Below the pieces are notes generated by a model. It had not been told where the DNA came from, made no database searches, and saw nothing but the letters and a program-made list of their open reading frames with translations. Position numbers and translations under genes: made by a program. A stretch of DNA of 64,000 nucleotides from Basidiobolus meristosporus CBS 931.73 (Eukaryota; Basidiobolomycota; Basidiobolomycetes; Basidiobolales; Basidiobolaceae), in assembly GCA_002104905.1 (NCBI GenBank), contig MCFE01000335.1, positions 28,267 to 92,266 on the forward strand, in the 5' to 3' direction. Numbering within the stretch: position 1 is the stretch's first letter; every line of letters starts with the position of its first letter. Shown here one piece after another: positions 1-11,552 of this stretch.

Positions 1-1060
1 TTGCTGAGAATCAGTGGCCAGCAGGATTTGCTAGTAGAGTACTTGTTTAATGAGAATATACCAAGTACTAAAGCAAAGGCATGGTCATACATAACTTCAA
101 AGTAGCCCTTGCTTCTTGGCTGTCTGTAATGTTTGCCATCAAATATATTGGATATGTTTGTACTTGATTGCTACTGAGTGCAGTACTGTATAGCTTTGCA
201 ATATTTGTTGGACTGCAACAGCTTCCTCATATGGGGTATGACCAGAATATATCTGGAGTGTGTACAATGTTATCCATCAATGGTGGTGGATTCCTGACAA
301 TTTGGACACATTACAATGGTAGCATTTTTGGATGTGAATGCCATGCAACTGTTAACAGATGCTGGAATCAGGACAGTCTCTGGATCATATGTTGCCAGCT
401 GCATGATGGTTGTCTACTTGTACCATGTACCTGGTAAGTTGCATCCCAGTATGATTTTGGCAAGAAGTAGTAATAAATCCTCAAAGCCCCCATTACTAAT
501 ATTAGTGGAAACATGCCACTTCTATAGCCATAACATTACATCATACCACAGTAGATGGATTACTGGGCTCACTTGGCTCCATAAGTTATCCTTGGCATTT
601 GTTTCAACAGGTGTTGTCTCATTGCATATAGGGACTTGACCAGGCTCATAAGAGGTACTGTTGTTAGGGGAGATAGGCTCAAAATCCATCAGTGAACCTT
701 CTTTATCAGAGGTATCACTCTGCAGGCCATATACAGAAGGCTGAGGTGAGCCTAGAGGCATCACAAACTCACCTGACTCAGTTTGTGCAAGGTGACAAAG
801 ATGGCCAGGTGCCAATATAGAAGTTTCAACTGGCTGGCAAGATAATGTTGGTACAGTGGAGACCAATACATGGTCAAATATGACTAGGGTGGCAAAACAC
901 TGGCCATGATCCTAGTAATACTTCCTATGCAGTTTGCATGCTTCATGGCTGTGAGGCTTGCCACAATAGCCACATGGTCTTTTCTCTCTTCTTGTACAGC
1001 GTTGAGTCAAAGTAGTCTTGTCCATGAGGCACATAGTTTGACCTTCAACAACATAACACT
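1..1060 (-). pseudogene. Plavaka/Tnp2-like transposase, broken 5' part (copy P1)
   Basis: Reading the minus strand from about 1060 down gives the N-terminal part of the same transposase seen better at 36871 and 52816: a CGYCG..H..H zinc-finger-like segment near 1000-950, a low-complexity linker (522-866 is open) and, near the window edge, the start of the catalytic region (YDHAF, then LNKYSTSKSCWP near 100-1). Family knowledge: fungal CACTA-like Plavaka transposases have a C2H2 motif followed by a Tnp2-type domain. Several stops and frameshifts make this copy dead, and it is cut by the window start. Gene X starts divergently at 1248. Family call is fairly sure; exact boundaries are not. Confidence 0.7.
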
Positions 1061-1247
1061 ATTACATCACTTTTTGGTCAATACTCATGTGAACTTAAGA
1101 CAGTCTTGTATTTGAGACATTGTACCTATATGAATGCAAACTTCAATGATAACCTGCCATAGTAAGCATTGTAAATAAAGTTGTGGCACCACATACACAT
1201 GTATATGTAACACTATTTCCCCTTTGATTTGACTCACTTCCATATAT
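1061..1247. promoter_or_regulatory. Divergent promoter region of Plavaka-like unit
   Basis: About 190 bp lies between the start of the minus-strand transposase and gene X on plus. It is AT-rich, with TATA-like tracts (gtatatgtaa near 1200; ccatatatATG at the X start). The same arrangement recurs at 36720-36870 and 52610-52815, so a shared bidirectional promoter is inferred. No transcription evidence is available. Confidence 0.4.
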
Positions 1248-1728
1248 ATGCTGCCAAAAAATAAAGCAAAGTTATCTGGTTCTCAATCAAACCCCACCAC
1301 TGATGGCAACAGAAGAACAGTTGGACAGCAGCTTGCTTTGACATTCAGTGCCACAAGCAGGCTACATCCAAAAAAGGCCCTGTGGACAGTGTGCCCAATG
1401 AAGGTAATAATGCGGACTCCTCAGCCTCTCAGTCAAGAAGACAATTGAGAACCTCTGCAGAGCCACAAGCTGACCATTATGCTCAGGCAGATGAGAATGT
1501 AGCAAACACAGTTCCCTCAGTTGAAGATCAGCAAGTAGCCATGATAACATCACCACCACCCATATTAGCAAGCTTGTTGTCAGCTCATACCAAAGCATTA
1601 ATAAAGCAATTAGGTGCAGTGGGTGATAGGATAGATGCAATTGCCCAGAGGAATCAGGAAAAAGTCCCAAAACAGGATGAGCAGATAATACATGTAGAGC
1701 AGTCAATACTACAGGTAGAGAAAGCAGT
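1248..1728 (+). pseudogene. Accessory gene X of Plavaka-like unit, 5' part
   Basis: The frame opens at ATG 1248 (MLPKNKAKLSGSQ) and continues in a second frame from about 1382 (NNADSSASQSRRQLRTS, then AHTKALIKQLGAVGDRIDAIAQ). The switch is explained by one lost G near 1360: the relatives at 11655 and 52490 read through in one frame. The protein is Gln/Ser-rich, with a probable coiled coil around the KQLGAVGDRIDAIAQRNQE segment. I do not recognise a domain. It is interrupted at 1729 by Harbinger-like copy 1 and resumes at 5154. X always lies head-to-head with the Tnp2-like transposase, so it is probably the second protein of that transposon. Confidence 0.6.
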
Positions 1729-1901
1729 AGACTTGTTCCGTTGGATAGTGCCACACAGTGCCAGCCGGTTTATAGTGCCGGATCAATCTGGCACTATCTG
1801 GCACTATAATTTCTACCATGATGCCAGTGGTATGATACAGTTACTGGTAATTTTACTCAATCTTACTTATGTTGCTCAGAATAGTGCTTTCCTTGCTTTA
1901 T

Positions 1902-2786
1902 TTACTCTTCATAATGCTCCAGACACATTTCTCTCAGTGGATGTCTTCTTGTATGAACATACTGTGCATTAATAAGTATCTTAACTATTTTACCTATTCT
2001 GCTGTTTTCATCTATATATGACTTTCCTCTGTATTTACCTGCCAATATGCTGAATCTCTTCAGATATCCAAATGTGTGCTCTACCCTTACTCTGAAATGA
2101 TTAAATATCTCATTGTAGAGCTTCTGCTTCCTGCTAAGCACACCATTCCTTGGCTTCCTATAAGCTGTAATACATCCTAATCTCTGACAATCCTCTCCTA
2201 TATAGGCCAAGTCTGCCATACATTTCTCCCCTCTACTGAATTCAGGATGATTCTCTACCCAGAGTGCTTTGTCATGCCTACTTCCAGCAAATGGCCCACT
2301 AAACCAGATGATGTTACCCTCAATGTCAGACAGTGCTTGAAACTTCACACAGTGTGCCTTGTACTTGCCAGAATAAAAGTGCCTCTGCCCTCTAGAAGGT
2401 CTGTTAATCCTCACTGGGAAGGTATCCAAAATACTCCTGATATGGAACCTGTTGCTGAACACTCTGGGATATGGAAGTCTATTGGAGCTTCTGAACCTAG
2501 TATTCCAAGCTTGCTCTAAGTCATTCATACCCTCTGCAAGGTGGTTCTCCATTGCTGTCAGCTGGGAATGAAAGCTTCTAGGACTTTCGTTGCCATGGAT
2601 GGTGGGATGAAACCTTGTAGGGCAATAGTTCTTTTAATAGCAGAGAAGCTTAACAAGGGATCTCCTTGAGTAGATTGGGGTTGATGGTCCACAGTACTTG
2701 GAATAGATCTCCTCCAGTGTGTCAAAAGGAAATCCAGTGGTAGTGATGGGATTGATGAGAAAAGACCATTCAGATGAGTAAGTCAT
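1902..2786 (-). pseudogene. DDE_Tnp_4 (Harbinger-like) transposase, one nonsense mutation
   Basis: Starts at ATG 2786 and ends at 1902, nearly identical to the 294-aa intact proteins at 49560 and 62195. The DDE positions lie in the ILDTFPV, GSRHDKALW and RVEHTFGYLK segments and are all present. One in-frame TAA near 2632 (the Tyr in LLCYYKNY) splits it, leaving a 216-codon downstream frame. Related proteins of the family cut and paste their own element in the nucleus. Non-functional unless the stop is read through. Confidence 0.88.
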
Positions 2787-3145
2787 ATTAAAATTGATGG
2801 ATGATTGTATGGAGGTGGTTTGAATCGATTTGGCGCAATCTGCGTTATTTATCTGATTTTTAACACATTATGGTTAAATCTCCATCAATTGCCATGTATC
2901 CCATCATTATGTCGCAAAAATCATCCGCAAACAATGCCTTGGTACTTTTATTGATGCTTTAATCATAGGTCTATAATCTAATAGGAAATCTGCAATTGAT
3001 GTGATCTGATCCGTGTCAACGCAATCCAAGATGCATCATGCATAATATATGGAAAATTCAACAATCACTTTAGTTTTCATATATATTTCATATAAGACCA
3101 GGTTGATGCCAATATACTGCTGTATAAGTATCCAAATCCGTTGCT
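2787..3145. promoter_or_regulatory. Divergent intergenic region of the Harbinger-like element
   Basis: About 360 bp between the two divergent starts, conserved in all copies (for example 49201-49559 and 61836-62194). It is AT-rich, with TATA-like stretches (gcataatatatgg near 3040; tatatatttcatata near 3080) and an ATCAATTGNNATG-like segment near 2885. A bidirectional promoter is the obvious inference; no other feature is seen. Confidence 0.4.
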
Positions 3146-4408
3146 ATGGTCCCCATACCAAGCCTCAACTCATCTTTAGTACAACCCAGACAAAACCCAT
3201 CCCCCAGCTCACTAGCGCGGTCCGGACCGGAGAAGTCGATGTCGGATCCGTTCAAGTTCTCCCCAAATGATTTTAGTATGGCCCAAGTGTCTATGATGTG
3301 CCTTCATACAGATATTTGGGCACTACTGATTAATCTAGCAGAACTAGATACCTCAGAGAGTTGACAAAGATGGAAGAATTTGAGTAGAAAGCTGTGGCAT
3401 GAGTTCTACATCAAGATGCCAGCCGATGTATGTAAAAAGATATATAACAAGACAAGTATTGAAATCAAGAATGAGCTGAGAGTGAGGGGATTTGACGAGG
3501 AAGCCGCGCGGGAACAATTTTGCGCGCAATTTGCACAGTACGGGCCGGACGCGTCCGTTTGTGCCTCAACTTTGGGAACCAAAGAGATTTTGAATGAATT
3601 TTTGCCTCAAATGACTAATGTACTACGTGATATATTAGTAGAGCTAAGTGGCTTCTGAGAGCAATATATGCAGGACTCATCCAGGCAACAGCTCCAAAGT
3701 ATGAGACAGAGGGTAAGTGAATACCTTGAGGAATCAGATGGTGAGCTTCAGGAGGAAGAATACAGACTGCAAGCAACATTGTCCAGATTGCGCCAGCACG
3801 CCTCGCTGGATTCCCTAACATCTCTTGCAACCACAGCACGCCGGCGCACGTCAGTCCAGACCATGCCAACACCCTTTAACAGAATGCCCCGCGTTGAGTC
3901 AACGTGCATTGAGTCAACGCGCGTCGGGTCAACGCACGCGCTTCAGAGCAAAACTACCAGAACTCGCCAAACTGCTCATTTAGACACAAGTCCATTGGAG
4001 CGGACTGAGTCACGTCAACATGTGGCATCACATTGAACTCAGCCAAGGGCCATCTCAACGCGTCAAGGCGCGCCTGCGCGTGCCGTTTCGCCTGACCATC
4101 AGCAAGTTACTTCTGGTGAAATGACTGATGATGACCAACATGAAGTGACTCAACCACTGGAGCCCTTGGCAAGTAAAAGAACGCGTCAGCGCGTAGCACT
4201 ACAGGCCGGTTCAGTTGGTTCAGTCGGAGTGATTCAGCGCGGCCAAGCTGCAGCATTGCACTCATCAACTAGGAGGCAAAATACTGACTACAAATACACA
4301 AGTAGCCAAGATGATAGTCAGCCAGGAAGTAGTATAGGTGTGCAAAGTGAGTCACTACCAAATGCTTCAGTAGTAATCCCTGTGAGAAAAAAACCCAGGA
4401 GAAGATGA
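3146..4408 (+). pseudogene. ORF2 of the Harbinger-like element (putative DNA-binding partner)
   Basis: Begins MVPIPSLNSSLVQPRQ at ATG 3146. The first segment ends at a TGA near 3361, the next (QRWKNLSRKLWHEFYIKM) at a TGA near 3656, and a third stop near 4034 precedes the tail (open 4121-4408), which ends in a basic KKPRRR resembling a nuclear localisation signal. Copies 4 and 5 carry 328-332 aa of it uninterrupted. The W..L...LAELDTSES..RWKNLSRKLWHEF segment could be a Myb/SANT-like helix bundle, as PIF/Harbinger elements usually carry; this is inference. A 15-bp repeat encoding RVEST-type units occurs three times at 3892-3936. Confidence 0.7.
3892..3936 (+). repeat. 15-bp tandem repeat in ORF2 (three units)
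   Basis: Three units of the type CGTTGAGTCAACGYG run head to tail, each holding an inverted repeat centred on TGAGTCA. They encode Glu-Ser-Thr repeats. Copy 3 also has three decayed units (8380-8425), while copies 4 and 5 have only one, so copy number varies between element copies. Confidence 0.75.
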
Positions 4409-5153
4409 TGCGATTGCTTTGAATCGCTCACATTTGTAATGATCCCAACAGCCCTTTTTTTTTTGCAATCTGAATCAAGCCATTGCAAATCAGTGATCAT
4501 CAAATTTTTGATATAAGTAATATCAAGGACATCTCACATTTGAGACAGAACCCCTATAAATAAACACCCTGCATATATATACGTCATCTGTAATACCAGT
4601 GCAGCTATTGGATCTGTTTCGCACCTACACAATCGCTTGCATGCTAGCTATGACACCTTGCCCAATCACTAGGATCAGGGACTTACTTGCTCAATGGGCT
4701 AAATGGGATATTTGATGGCAAATCAGGTAGCTTTTTCAGTAGTCAATGAGCCAATTGGGGGCTGCCAGCTTCAGGATACTTTTGGACCAATTAACCACTG
4801 AGATACCGTCCAATTGGAGTGAGGGTAACCAAAATGGTAAGTATCAGTGTAGTTTATAGTGTGATACACATTTATTTCCATTTACATTAAAGAAACATAT
4901 CCAAATACCGGATTTTACCTGCCATTATAGTGGTATCTGATCGCGCACGTGATGCAAGCATTACAAGTTGGCGCAATCATCTGCGCCAACCTCATCGTGT
5001 CAGATTGTGCCATAGTGTGCGAGATTGTCCCGCATAGTGCAAAATTGTCCAAGAACGATCCTGCCTTCTGGTAGCTATAATATTGCGCCCGATTGTTCTT
5101 TGCAACCAGCGGATCACGCCGCACGCCCTGGCATGGTACGATGGAACAAGTCT
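4409..5153. other. Non-coding ORF2-side arm of the Harbinger-like element
   Basis: About 745 bp without a convincing gene, conserved in all copies (7182-7904, 47221-47965, 59860-60602). It holds a T-rich or A-rich run next to the end of ORF2, a TTTATAGGGGTTCTGTC-like stretch, and in the last 250 bp short dispersed repeats (GGACAAT, GCACTATG, TTGGCGC/GCGCCAA) that probably belong to the transposase-recognised end. Confidence 0.6.
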
Positions 5154-7080
5154 AGTATCTTTGCAGCAAAGAAGGAACTCAAGTAGCTCAATGTCACAGC
5201 CAAGAATTGAGCCATTTCCCAATGTAGCAGCAGAGGAGCACCATGCAGTCTTTGGGGCACAGCAACAGTGCCTAAAGATAAAGCCCACAGAAAAACCTAT
5301 CACAGCATGGGAGGGAGACAATGTGGTGTTTATACTAAAGCCCAAAAATCAAAAGATATTGAAGATCCATGAGGCCATTGAGTGCAAAATGAAGAGTGGG
5401 CTAATATATAAGAGGCTGTCAGAAGTCTAGCACACCATCACCTTAAGGCCAGCATACCATGGGACCATCAGGAACTCAAGGCCAAGCAGAATGCACTTGA
5501 CTTGTTCCATGAGCATTATCCTGAATTCAAATGGGCAAGTGGATTTTGGGCCAGCATTGGTATGCTAAGGAAGTATCTCAAGAATAGCAGAAACTATCAA
5601 AGGCAGAAGAACAAGGATGCCATGGCTAAAAACCAGCAGCTTCCTTAAGAGCCCATTGCAAGCAGGGCCAAAAGCTCCAGACAAGCGTCAAAGAGACGCT
5701 AGGCAGCTGGAAGAGTGCCAATTGGGGACAAGCAGGCAGACATGGATGCACCAGCACAACATTCATCAAGGAAAAGGCATAGTACCACTTAAGAAGCACC
5801 CAGCCAAAGTAACAGTAAAGGACCTGGCAATGATAAGAACTAGCTGCTTTTATATGAGCCCATCACAACTACAGTTGAGAGCTCAAAACAAGCTGAAAAG
5901 AAATGTAAGGTTGCCAGAAGAGTGCCAGCAAGGGACAAGCAGGCCAACACAGATGCATCACAGCGGAATTTATCCAGCAGAAAATGTAGTTCTTTGTAAG
6001 AAGCACTCAGACAAAGTAGCAGTGAAAGACCTGGCAGTGATAAAGGAAAAGGTAAAGGGGGAAATGTCTATCCAAGCCTGAGAAAGGGAGGCATGCAAAA
6101 AAACTGCAGTTCTTGTCAATTAACACTGCAAGCCAGGAACAGACTGAATTCCATCATAGCCAAGAAGAATTATCAACAAGACAACAGCTGTTTTCACAAG
6201 AGTTGGAAGCGCAGCCAGTTGAGCTACACTCCAGCAAGGTAGATGAGTTTGCTGAAAAAGGCAATTTGTCTACCACAGCATCCTCAGCCTCCATTGCTGA
6301 CAGGGTGGAGATCCCACTGACAGATAAGACCACAATGTCAAGAGCTCAAAAGACTATCACAATGCCTTCAGTGTAGTTGTGGAACATCAATAGGTACACC
6401 AAGAGGTTGCAGCACTTCTTCAAGAGCAGTGCTCAAGAATGCACTGGAATATTGCAAGGAATTATTGCAAAGACTAGTAGATGAGGAGCTAGACCTGGCA
6501 GTGCTGGCTGAAGACCAGGATGTGTGGGAATCAGTGAATGAACAGTGGCATAAAGCCATTGGGTTCCTGCCAAAGTCATGGAACCAGAGCGTTACAGCAG
6601 AAATACTTATTGAGTGGTGGATTTTAATGGAGCTACTTATTGAGTATGGTGTTGTGCTTAATGTTAGTGTAGGGTATAGGGACTTGTATAGGTCAATAAA
6701 ATTGGCAATTGAGGTACAACTGGAGGTTCAATGGAAATAAACCAATTTGTATGCATGAAAAGTAAGAGAAACAGATGAGTCAGGATGCAAGCAGTGTGAA
6801 AAAAAGGTAATAGGCAATCAATTCACACAAATGTAGAAGGCAATAGAGTGTCTGGGATCAGAAAGTGAGCAAATTGGCAGGGACTCAATCAAAAGTCACT
6901 TATACATTGTTGTGATGAAAAATTTTGACTAAGTTTTTTGTGAAATCTGGGGTGCCATTAGTTTCAACAGTCTCTGGACAGTGTCTTGCCACAATCAGTA
7001 CCTCTTAGTCACAGGACTTGCAATTTGTGATGGCCTTTTGATGGGATCATCTGAATAATTTTTCATAGGGCAATGTAGCA
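5154..7080 (+). pseudogene. Accessory gene X, 3' part and X-side end of the Plavaka-like unit
   Basis: Continues gene X after Harbinger-like copy 1 in broken frames: QQRRNSSSSMSQPRIEPF at 5161, the PKNQKILKIHEAIECK region at 5340, a duplicated EECQ.GTSRPTQMH block (5700-6060), then STASSASIADRVEIPL (6290) and a Leu-rich ALEYCKELLQRLVDEELDL segment (6440) ending ..GFLPKSWNQ. From 6740 to 7080 there is only the non-coding terminus, ending tttcataggg; its reverse complement CCCTATGAAAA matches the ends at 34512 (CACTATGAAAA) and 45371. No known domain recognised. Confidence 0.55.
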
Positions 7081-7181
7081 AAGGCAGTACATTATGAAGA
7101 ATAATTGGTACTGCTTCAATCTGGATTGGCTATCAAGATACAGTCAGGAAACCCCAATGAAACCAGCAGCTTGGAATTAAT
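7081..7181. other. Unassigned 101-bp spacer
   Basis: Short stretch between the X-side terminus and Harbinger-like copy 3. It ends with the target duplication aat (7179-7181). No similarity to other parts of the window was found by eye. Confidence 0.4.
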
Positions 7182-7904
7182 AGACTTGTTCCATTGCACT
7201 GTGCCAGGGTGCACGGCTCAATCTGTGGTTGTAAAGAATGATCAGGCGTTATATTATAGCTACCAGAAGGCAGAACTGTTCTTGGACAATTTTGCACTAT
7301 GTGGGACAATCTGACACAATGAGGTTGGCACAGATGATTGCGCCAACTCATAATGTTTGCATCACGTACACAATTGGATACTGCTATCATGGCAGGTAAA
7401 ATCCGGTATTTGGATATGTTTCTTCAATGTAAATGGAAATAAATGTGTATTACACTATAAACTACAGTGATACTTACCATTTTGGTTACCATCACTCCAA
7501 TTGGACAGCATCTCAGTGGTTAATTGGTCCAAAAGTATCCTGAAGCTGGCAGCCCCCAATTGGCTCATTGACTACTAAACAAGCTTCCTGGTTTGCCATC
7601 AATTATCCCATTTTGCCCATTGAGCAAGTAAATCCCTGATCCTAGTGATTGGACAAGGTGTCATAGCTAGCACGCAAGCAATTGGGTAGGTGCAAAACAG
7701 ATCCAATTGCTGCACTGGTATTACAGATGATGTATATATATGCAGGGTGTTTATTTATAGGGATTCTGTCTCAAATGTGAGATGACCTTGATATTACTTA
7801 TATTAGAAATTGGATGATCACTGATTTGCAATGGCTTGATTTAGATTGCAAAAAAAATGGGTTGTTGAGATCATTACAAACAATAGCAATTCAAAGCAAT
7901 TGCA

Positions 7905-9972
7905 TCATCTTCTCTTGGGTTTTTTTCTCACAAGGATTACTACTGAAGCATTTGGCAGTGACTCACTTTGCACACCTATACTACTTCCTGGCTGACTATC
8001 ATCTTGGCTACTTGTGTATTTGTAGTCAGTATTTTGCCTCCTAATTGATGAGGGCAATGCTGCAGCTTGCTGTGCTGAATTGCTCCAACTGAACCAACTG
8101 AACCGGCCTGGAGTGCCATGCACTGATGCATTCTTTTACTTGCCAAGGGCTCTGGTAATTGAGGCACTTCATGTTGGTTATCATTAGTCAGTTCACCAGA
8201 AGTAACACGCTGATGGTCAGGCAAAAAGGCATGTGCAGGCGCAACTTGACATGTTGAGATGGCCCTTGGCTGAGTTCAATGTGATGCTGCATGTTGACAC
8301 AACTTGGTCTGCTCCAGTGGACTTGTGTCTAAATGAGCAGTTTTGCAAGTTCTGGTAGTTTTGCTCTGAAGCGCATGCATTGACCTGACGTGCATTGACT
8401 CAATGCATGTTGACTCAATGCAGGGCGTTCTGGTAAAGGGTGTTGTTGTAGTCTGGACTGACGTGTGCTGGCACACTGTGGTTGTAAGAGATGGTAAGGA
8501 ATCCAGCAAGGCGTGCTGGTGCAATTTGGACAATATTGCTTGCAGTCTGTATTCTTCCTCCTGAAGCTCACCATCTGATTCCTCAAGGTATTCACTTACC
8601 CTCTGTCTCATACTTTGGAGCTGTTGCCTGGATGAGTCCTGCATATATTGCTCTTGGAAGCCACTTAGCTCTACTAATATATCACGTAGTACATTAGTCA
8701 TTTGAGGCAAAAACTCATTCAAAATCTCTTTGGTTCCCAAAGTTGAGGCACAAATGGATGCATCTAGCCTGTACTGTGCAAATTGCATGCAAAATTGTTC
8801 CCGCGCGGCTTCCTTGTCAAATCCCTCACTCTCAGCTCATTCTTGATTTCAGTACTTGTCTTGTTTTATATCTTCTTACATACATTGGCTGCATCTTGAG
8901 GTAGAACTCATGCACAGCTTTCTACTCAAATTCTTCCATCCTTGTTGACTCTCTGAGATATCTATATCTGCTTGATTAATCAGTAGTGCCCAAATATCTG
9001 TATGAAGGCTCATCATGGACACTTGGGCCATACTAAAATCATTTGGTGAGAACTTGAATGGATCCAACATCAACTTTTCTGGTCCAGACCACACTGTGGA
9101 TGGTGTAGAGTTACTCCTAGGAGAAGCTACACAACTCAAGGTGTGTGAAGTGTCTGATAGGTGCAATAACCTATGTGCCTAAACTGCTGGTGTCTTTGTC
9201 AATATGTCACTATAGTAAAAGCTCCTGCTTCTCTAGCTTCCTAGGTGCTCCAAGTGTCTCAAAAGGTCTCTGTGTGTCTTGTGCACTACCCTGAAAAGCT
9301 CCTTGAAGGCAGGTCTGAGATATACTGTTGAAGGCAGGTGCAGTGATCAACTGCTAATCAATAAGGTAGAAGTGTTACTGATGGAAGGGATGATTCATTG
9401 ATGAGGAATTGCTTTCCCTTAAATACTTTTCCTGATTGCCAAGTGATTACTAATGACAAGGTTCTAGATGATTCTAGGTATCAGTGGAATTGTTGATGAC
9501 AGCACTATGAGCTAAAAATATGCCAAGAATGTCCTGGAAGGTTCTAAAAGGCACAGCACATTCAACCAATCAGGAATCAGTAGTCTGAAACCTGTACAAC
9601 AGTGAAATACCATATATGGTATTGCTATGGTAGGGATGGTAGCGCAAACCTAGGCCATGTGTCACAGGTACTGACACAGGCACCTGCCTTATGTAGATGA
9701 CATATACTGATTGCAAAGCTGTATAACATCTGGGATAACTATTGCTAATAACTAATCAGGGTATCACCATGTGGGGATAATACTGATAATATGGGCAAAA
9801 GAAGAATGCGATAATACTGATAAGATAAAATATGGATAAGTATATCATAAGGACTATATGAATAAACTTGTCTGTGGGAGGTATGTTTACTCTACCACAG
9901 CGCTTGTGAGCTGGGGGAAGGGTTTTGTCTGGGTTGTACTAAAGATGAGTTGAGACTTGGTATGGGGACCAT
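7905..9972 (-). pseudogene. ORF2 of Harbinger-like copy 3, split by an LTR
   Basis: ATG at 9972 and end at 7905. The N-terminal segment is cut by the LTR at 9095-9899, and the rest is frameshifted (KNLSRKLC then out of frame). Where young copies have TGA after DTSES, this copy keeps CAA (DISESQQGWKN near 8960). It has the same single-base loss in KLW-HEF as copy 4. The tail at 7905 reads LVRKKPKRR, similar to the basic end of the others. Confidence 0.75.
9095..9899 (-). mobile_element. Solo LTR, family M, inside Harbinger-like copy 3
   Basis: Starts TGTGGATGGTGTAGAG and ends CTCTACCACA, with the 4-bp flanks ACAC (9091-9094) and GCGC (9900-9903); these differ only by transitions at CpG positions, consistent with a decayed target duplication. 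It contains a palindromic CCATATATGG at 9610-9619. The reverse complement resembles the LTR at 46228-46950, so its transcription direction is probably minus. A partial relative is at 33804-34150. Confidence 0.72.
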
Positions 9973-10332
9973 AGCAACAGATTTGGATACTTGTACAGCA
10001 GTATATTGGCATCAACCTGGTCTTATATGAAGTACATATGAAAACTAATGTGATTGTTGATTTTTCCATATATTATGCGTAATGCATCTTGGATTGCATT
10101 GACACAGATCAGATCACATCAATTGCAGATTTCCTATTTGATTATAGCCCTATTAGTAAAGCATCAATAAAAGTACCAAGGCATTGTTTGCTGATGATTT
10201 TTGCAACATAATGATTGGATACATGGCAATTGATGGAGATTTAATCATTATGCATTAAAAAGCAGATAAATAACGCAGATTGTGCCAAATCAATTCAAAC
10301 CACCTCCATACAATCATCCATCCAATTTTAAT

Positions 10333-11217
10333 ATGACTTACTCATCTGAATGGTCTTTTCTCATCAATCCCATCACTACCACTGGATTTCCTTTTGAGAT
10401 ACTAGGGGAGATCTATTCCAAGTACTGTGGACCATCTACACAAATCTACTCAAGGAGATCCCTTGTTAAGCTTCTCTGCTATTACAAGAACTATTGCCCT
10501 ACAAGGTTTTATCCCACCATTCATGGCAACAAAAGTCCTAGAAGCTTTCATTCCTAGCTGACAGCAATGGAGAACCACATTGCAGAGTGTATGAATGACA
10601 TAGAGCAAGCTTGGAATACTAGGTTCAGAAGCTCCAATAGACTTCCATATCCCAGAGTGTCCAACAACAGGTTCCATATCAGGAGTATTTTGGATACCTT
10701 CCCAGTGAGGATTAACAGACCTTTAAGAGGGCAGAGGCAATTTTATTCTGGCAAGTACAAGGCACACTGTGTGAAGTTTCAAGCACTGTCTGACATTGAG
10801 GGTAACATCATCTGGTTTAGTAGGCCATTTGCTGGAAGTAGTCATGACAAAGCACTCTGAGTAGGGAATCATCCGGAACTCAGTAGAGTGAAGAAATGTA
10901 TGGCAGACTTAGCCTATAAAGGAGAGGATTGTCACCAATTCTGATGTATTACAGCTTATAGGTAGCCAAGGAATGGTGTGCTTAGCAGGAAGCAGAAGCT
11001 CTACAATGAGATATTTAATCATTTCAGAGTGAGGGTAGAGCATAAATTTGGATATCTGAAGAGATTCAGCATATTGGCAGGTAAATACAGAGGAAAGTCA
11101 TATATAGGAGAAAACAGCAGAATAGGTAAAATAGGTAAGATACTTATTAATGCACAATATGCTCATACAAGAAGACATCCACTGAGAGAAATGTGTCTGG
11201 GGCATTATGAAGAGTAA
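10333..11217 (+). pseudogene. DDE_Tnp_4 transposase of Harbinger-like copy 3, multiply broken
   Basis: Homologous over its whole length to the 294-aa protein at 49560 but with stops at 10556 (after SRSFHS), 10858 (after DKAL), and further stops between 10860 and 10980; open again 10978-11217. The first Asp (ILDTFPV) and the Glu (RVEHKFGYLK) positions are still readable; the second has SSHD for SRHD. Dead copy. Confidence 0.85.
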
Positions 11218-11403
11218 ATAAAGCAAGGAAAGCACTATTCTGAGCAACATAAGTAAGATGGAGTAAAATTACCAGTAACTGTATCATACCACCGGCATCA
11301 TGGTAGAAATTATAGTGCCAGATAGTGCTGTAGGATGCCAGATCAATCCGGCACTATAAGCAGGCTGGCACTATGTGGCACTATCCAACAGAACAAGTCT
11401 AAT

Positions 11404-11496
11404 AGATAGCACTGATATACTGATTGGCTAAGCATATAAATAACTGATTTTATTAGAGATGATCTAACTTAAACATTTTGGTGGTAGATTGTAAAA
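11404..11496 (-). repeat. Fragment of gypsy A LTR (reverse)
   Basis: The stretch agatagcactgatatactga...ggtggtagattgtaa is the reverse complement of the first 90 or so bases of the gypsy A LTR (compare 13056-13150 and 31598-31690). Harbinger-like copy 3 sits at its inner end; the rest of the LTR is missing on the other side. Confidence 0.6.
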
Positions 11497-11552
11497 GTGG
11501 CATCATATAAAACTGATGTATAACACTATTTCCCCCTTGGGTTTGATTCACT

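Larger units (their letters stand above)
1729..5153 (-). mobile_element. Harbinger-like DNA transposon, copy 1 (complete ends)
   Basis: 3425 bp bounded by AGACTTGTTCC and GGAACAAGTCT, with the 3-bp target duplication AGT at 1726-1728 and 5154-5156. Removing the element restores gene X (the join matches the undisrupted relative, reverse complement of 51941-51975). Orientation is opposite to copies 3, 4 and 5: transposase on minus at the left, ORF2 on plus. TGCC/GGCA boxes lie in the left subterminal 100 bp; 4409-5153 is a non-coding right arm. CpG is well kept in the ends and in ORF2, suggesting a fairly recent insertion, although the transposase has a stop. Confidence 0.93.
7182..11400 (+). 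mobile_element. Harbinger-like DNA transposon, copy 3 (old, with internal LTR)
   Basis: 4219 bp with ends AGACTTGTTCC and GAACAAGTCT and the target duplication AAT at 7179-7181 and 11401-11403. Without the 805-bp LTR at 9095-9899 and its 4-bp duplication it is about 3410 bp, like the others. Transposase on plus at the right, ORF2 on minus at the left. CpG sites of the young copies are nearly all TG or CA here (compare 7190-7230 with 47229-47272), and both genes carry several stops, so this is an old copy. Confidence 0.92.

Noticed and set aside
1360-1400. A AAA AAG heptamer at the frame change in gene X, like a programmed -1 frameshift site
   Set aside because: Relatives at 11655 and 52490 carry one more G just upstream and read through in one frame, so the shift here is a one-base deletion.
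3890-3940. CRISPR-like short repeat array
   Set aside because: Only three contiguous 15-bp coding units without spacers, in a eukaryotic transposon.
8491-8697. Plus-strand frame with hydrophobic segment (also minus 3615-3872)
   Set aside because: Antisense of ORF2; no start context and broken in other copies.
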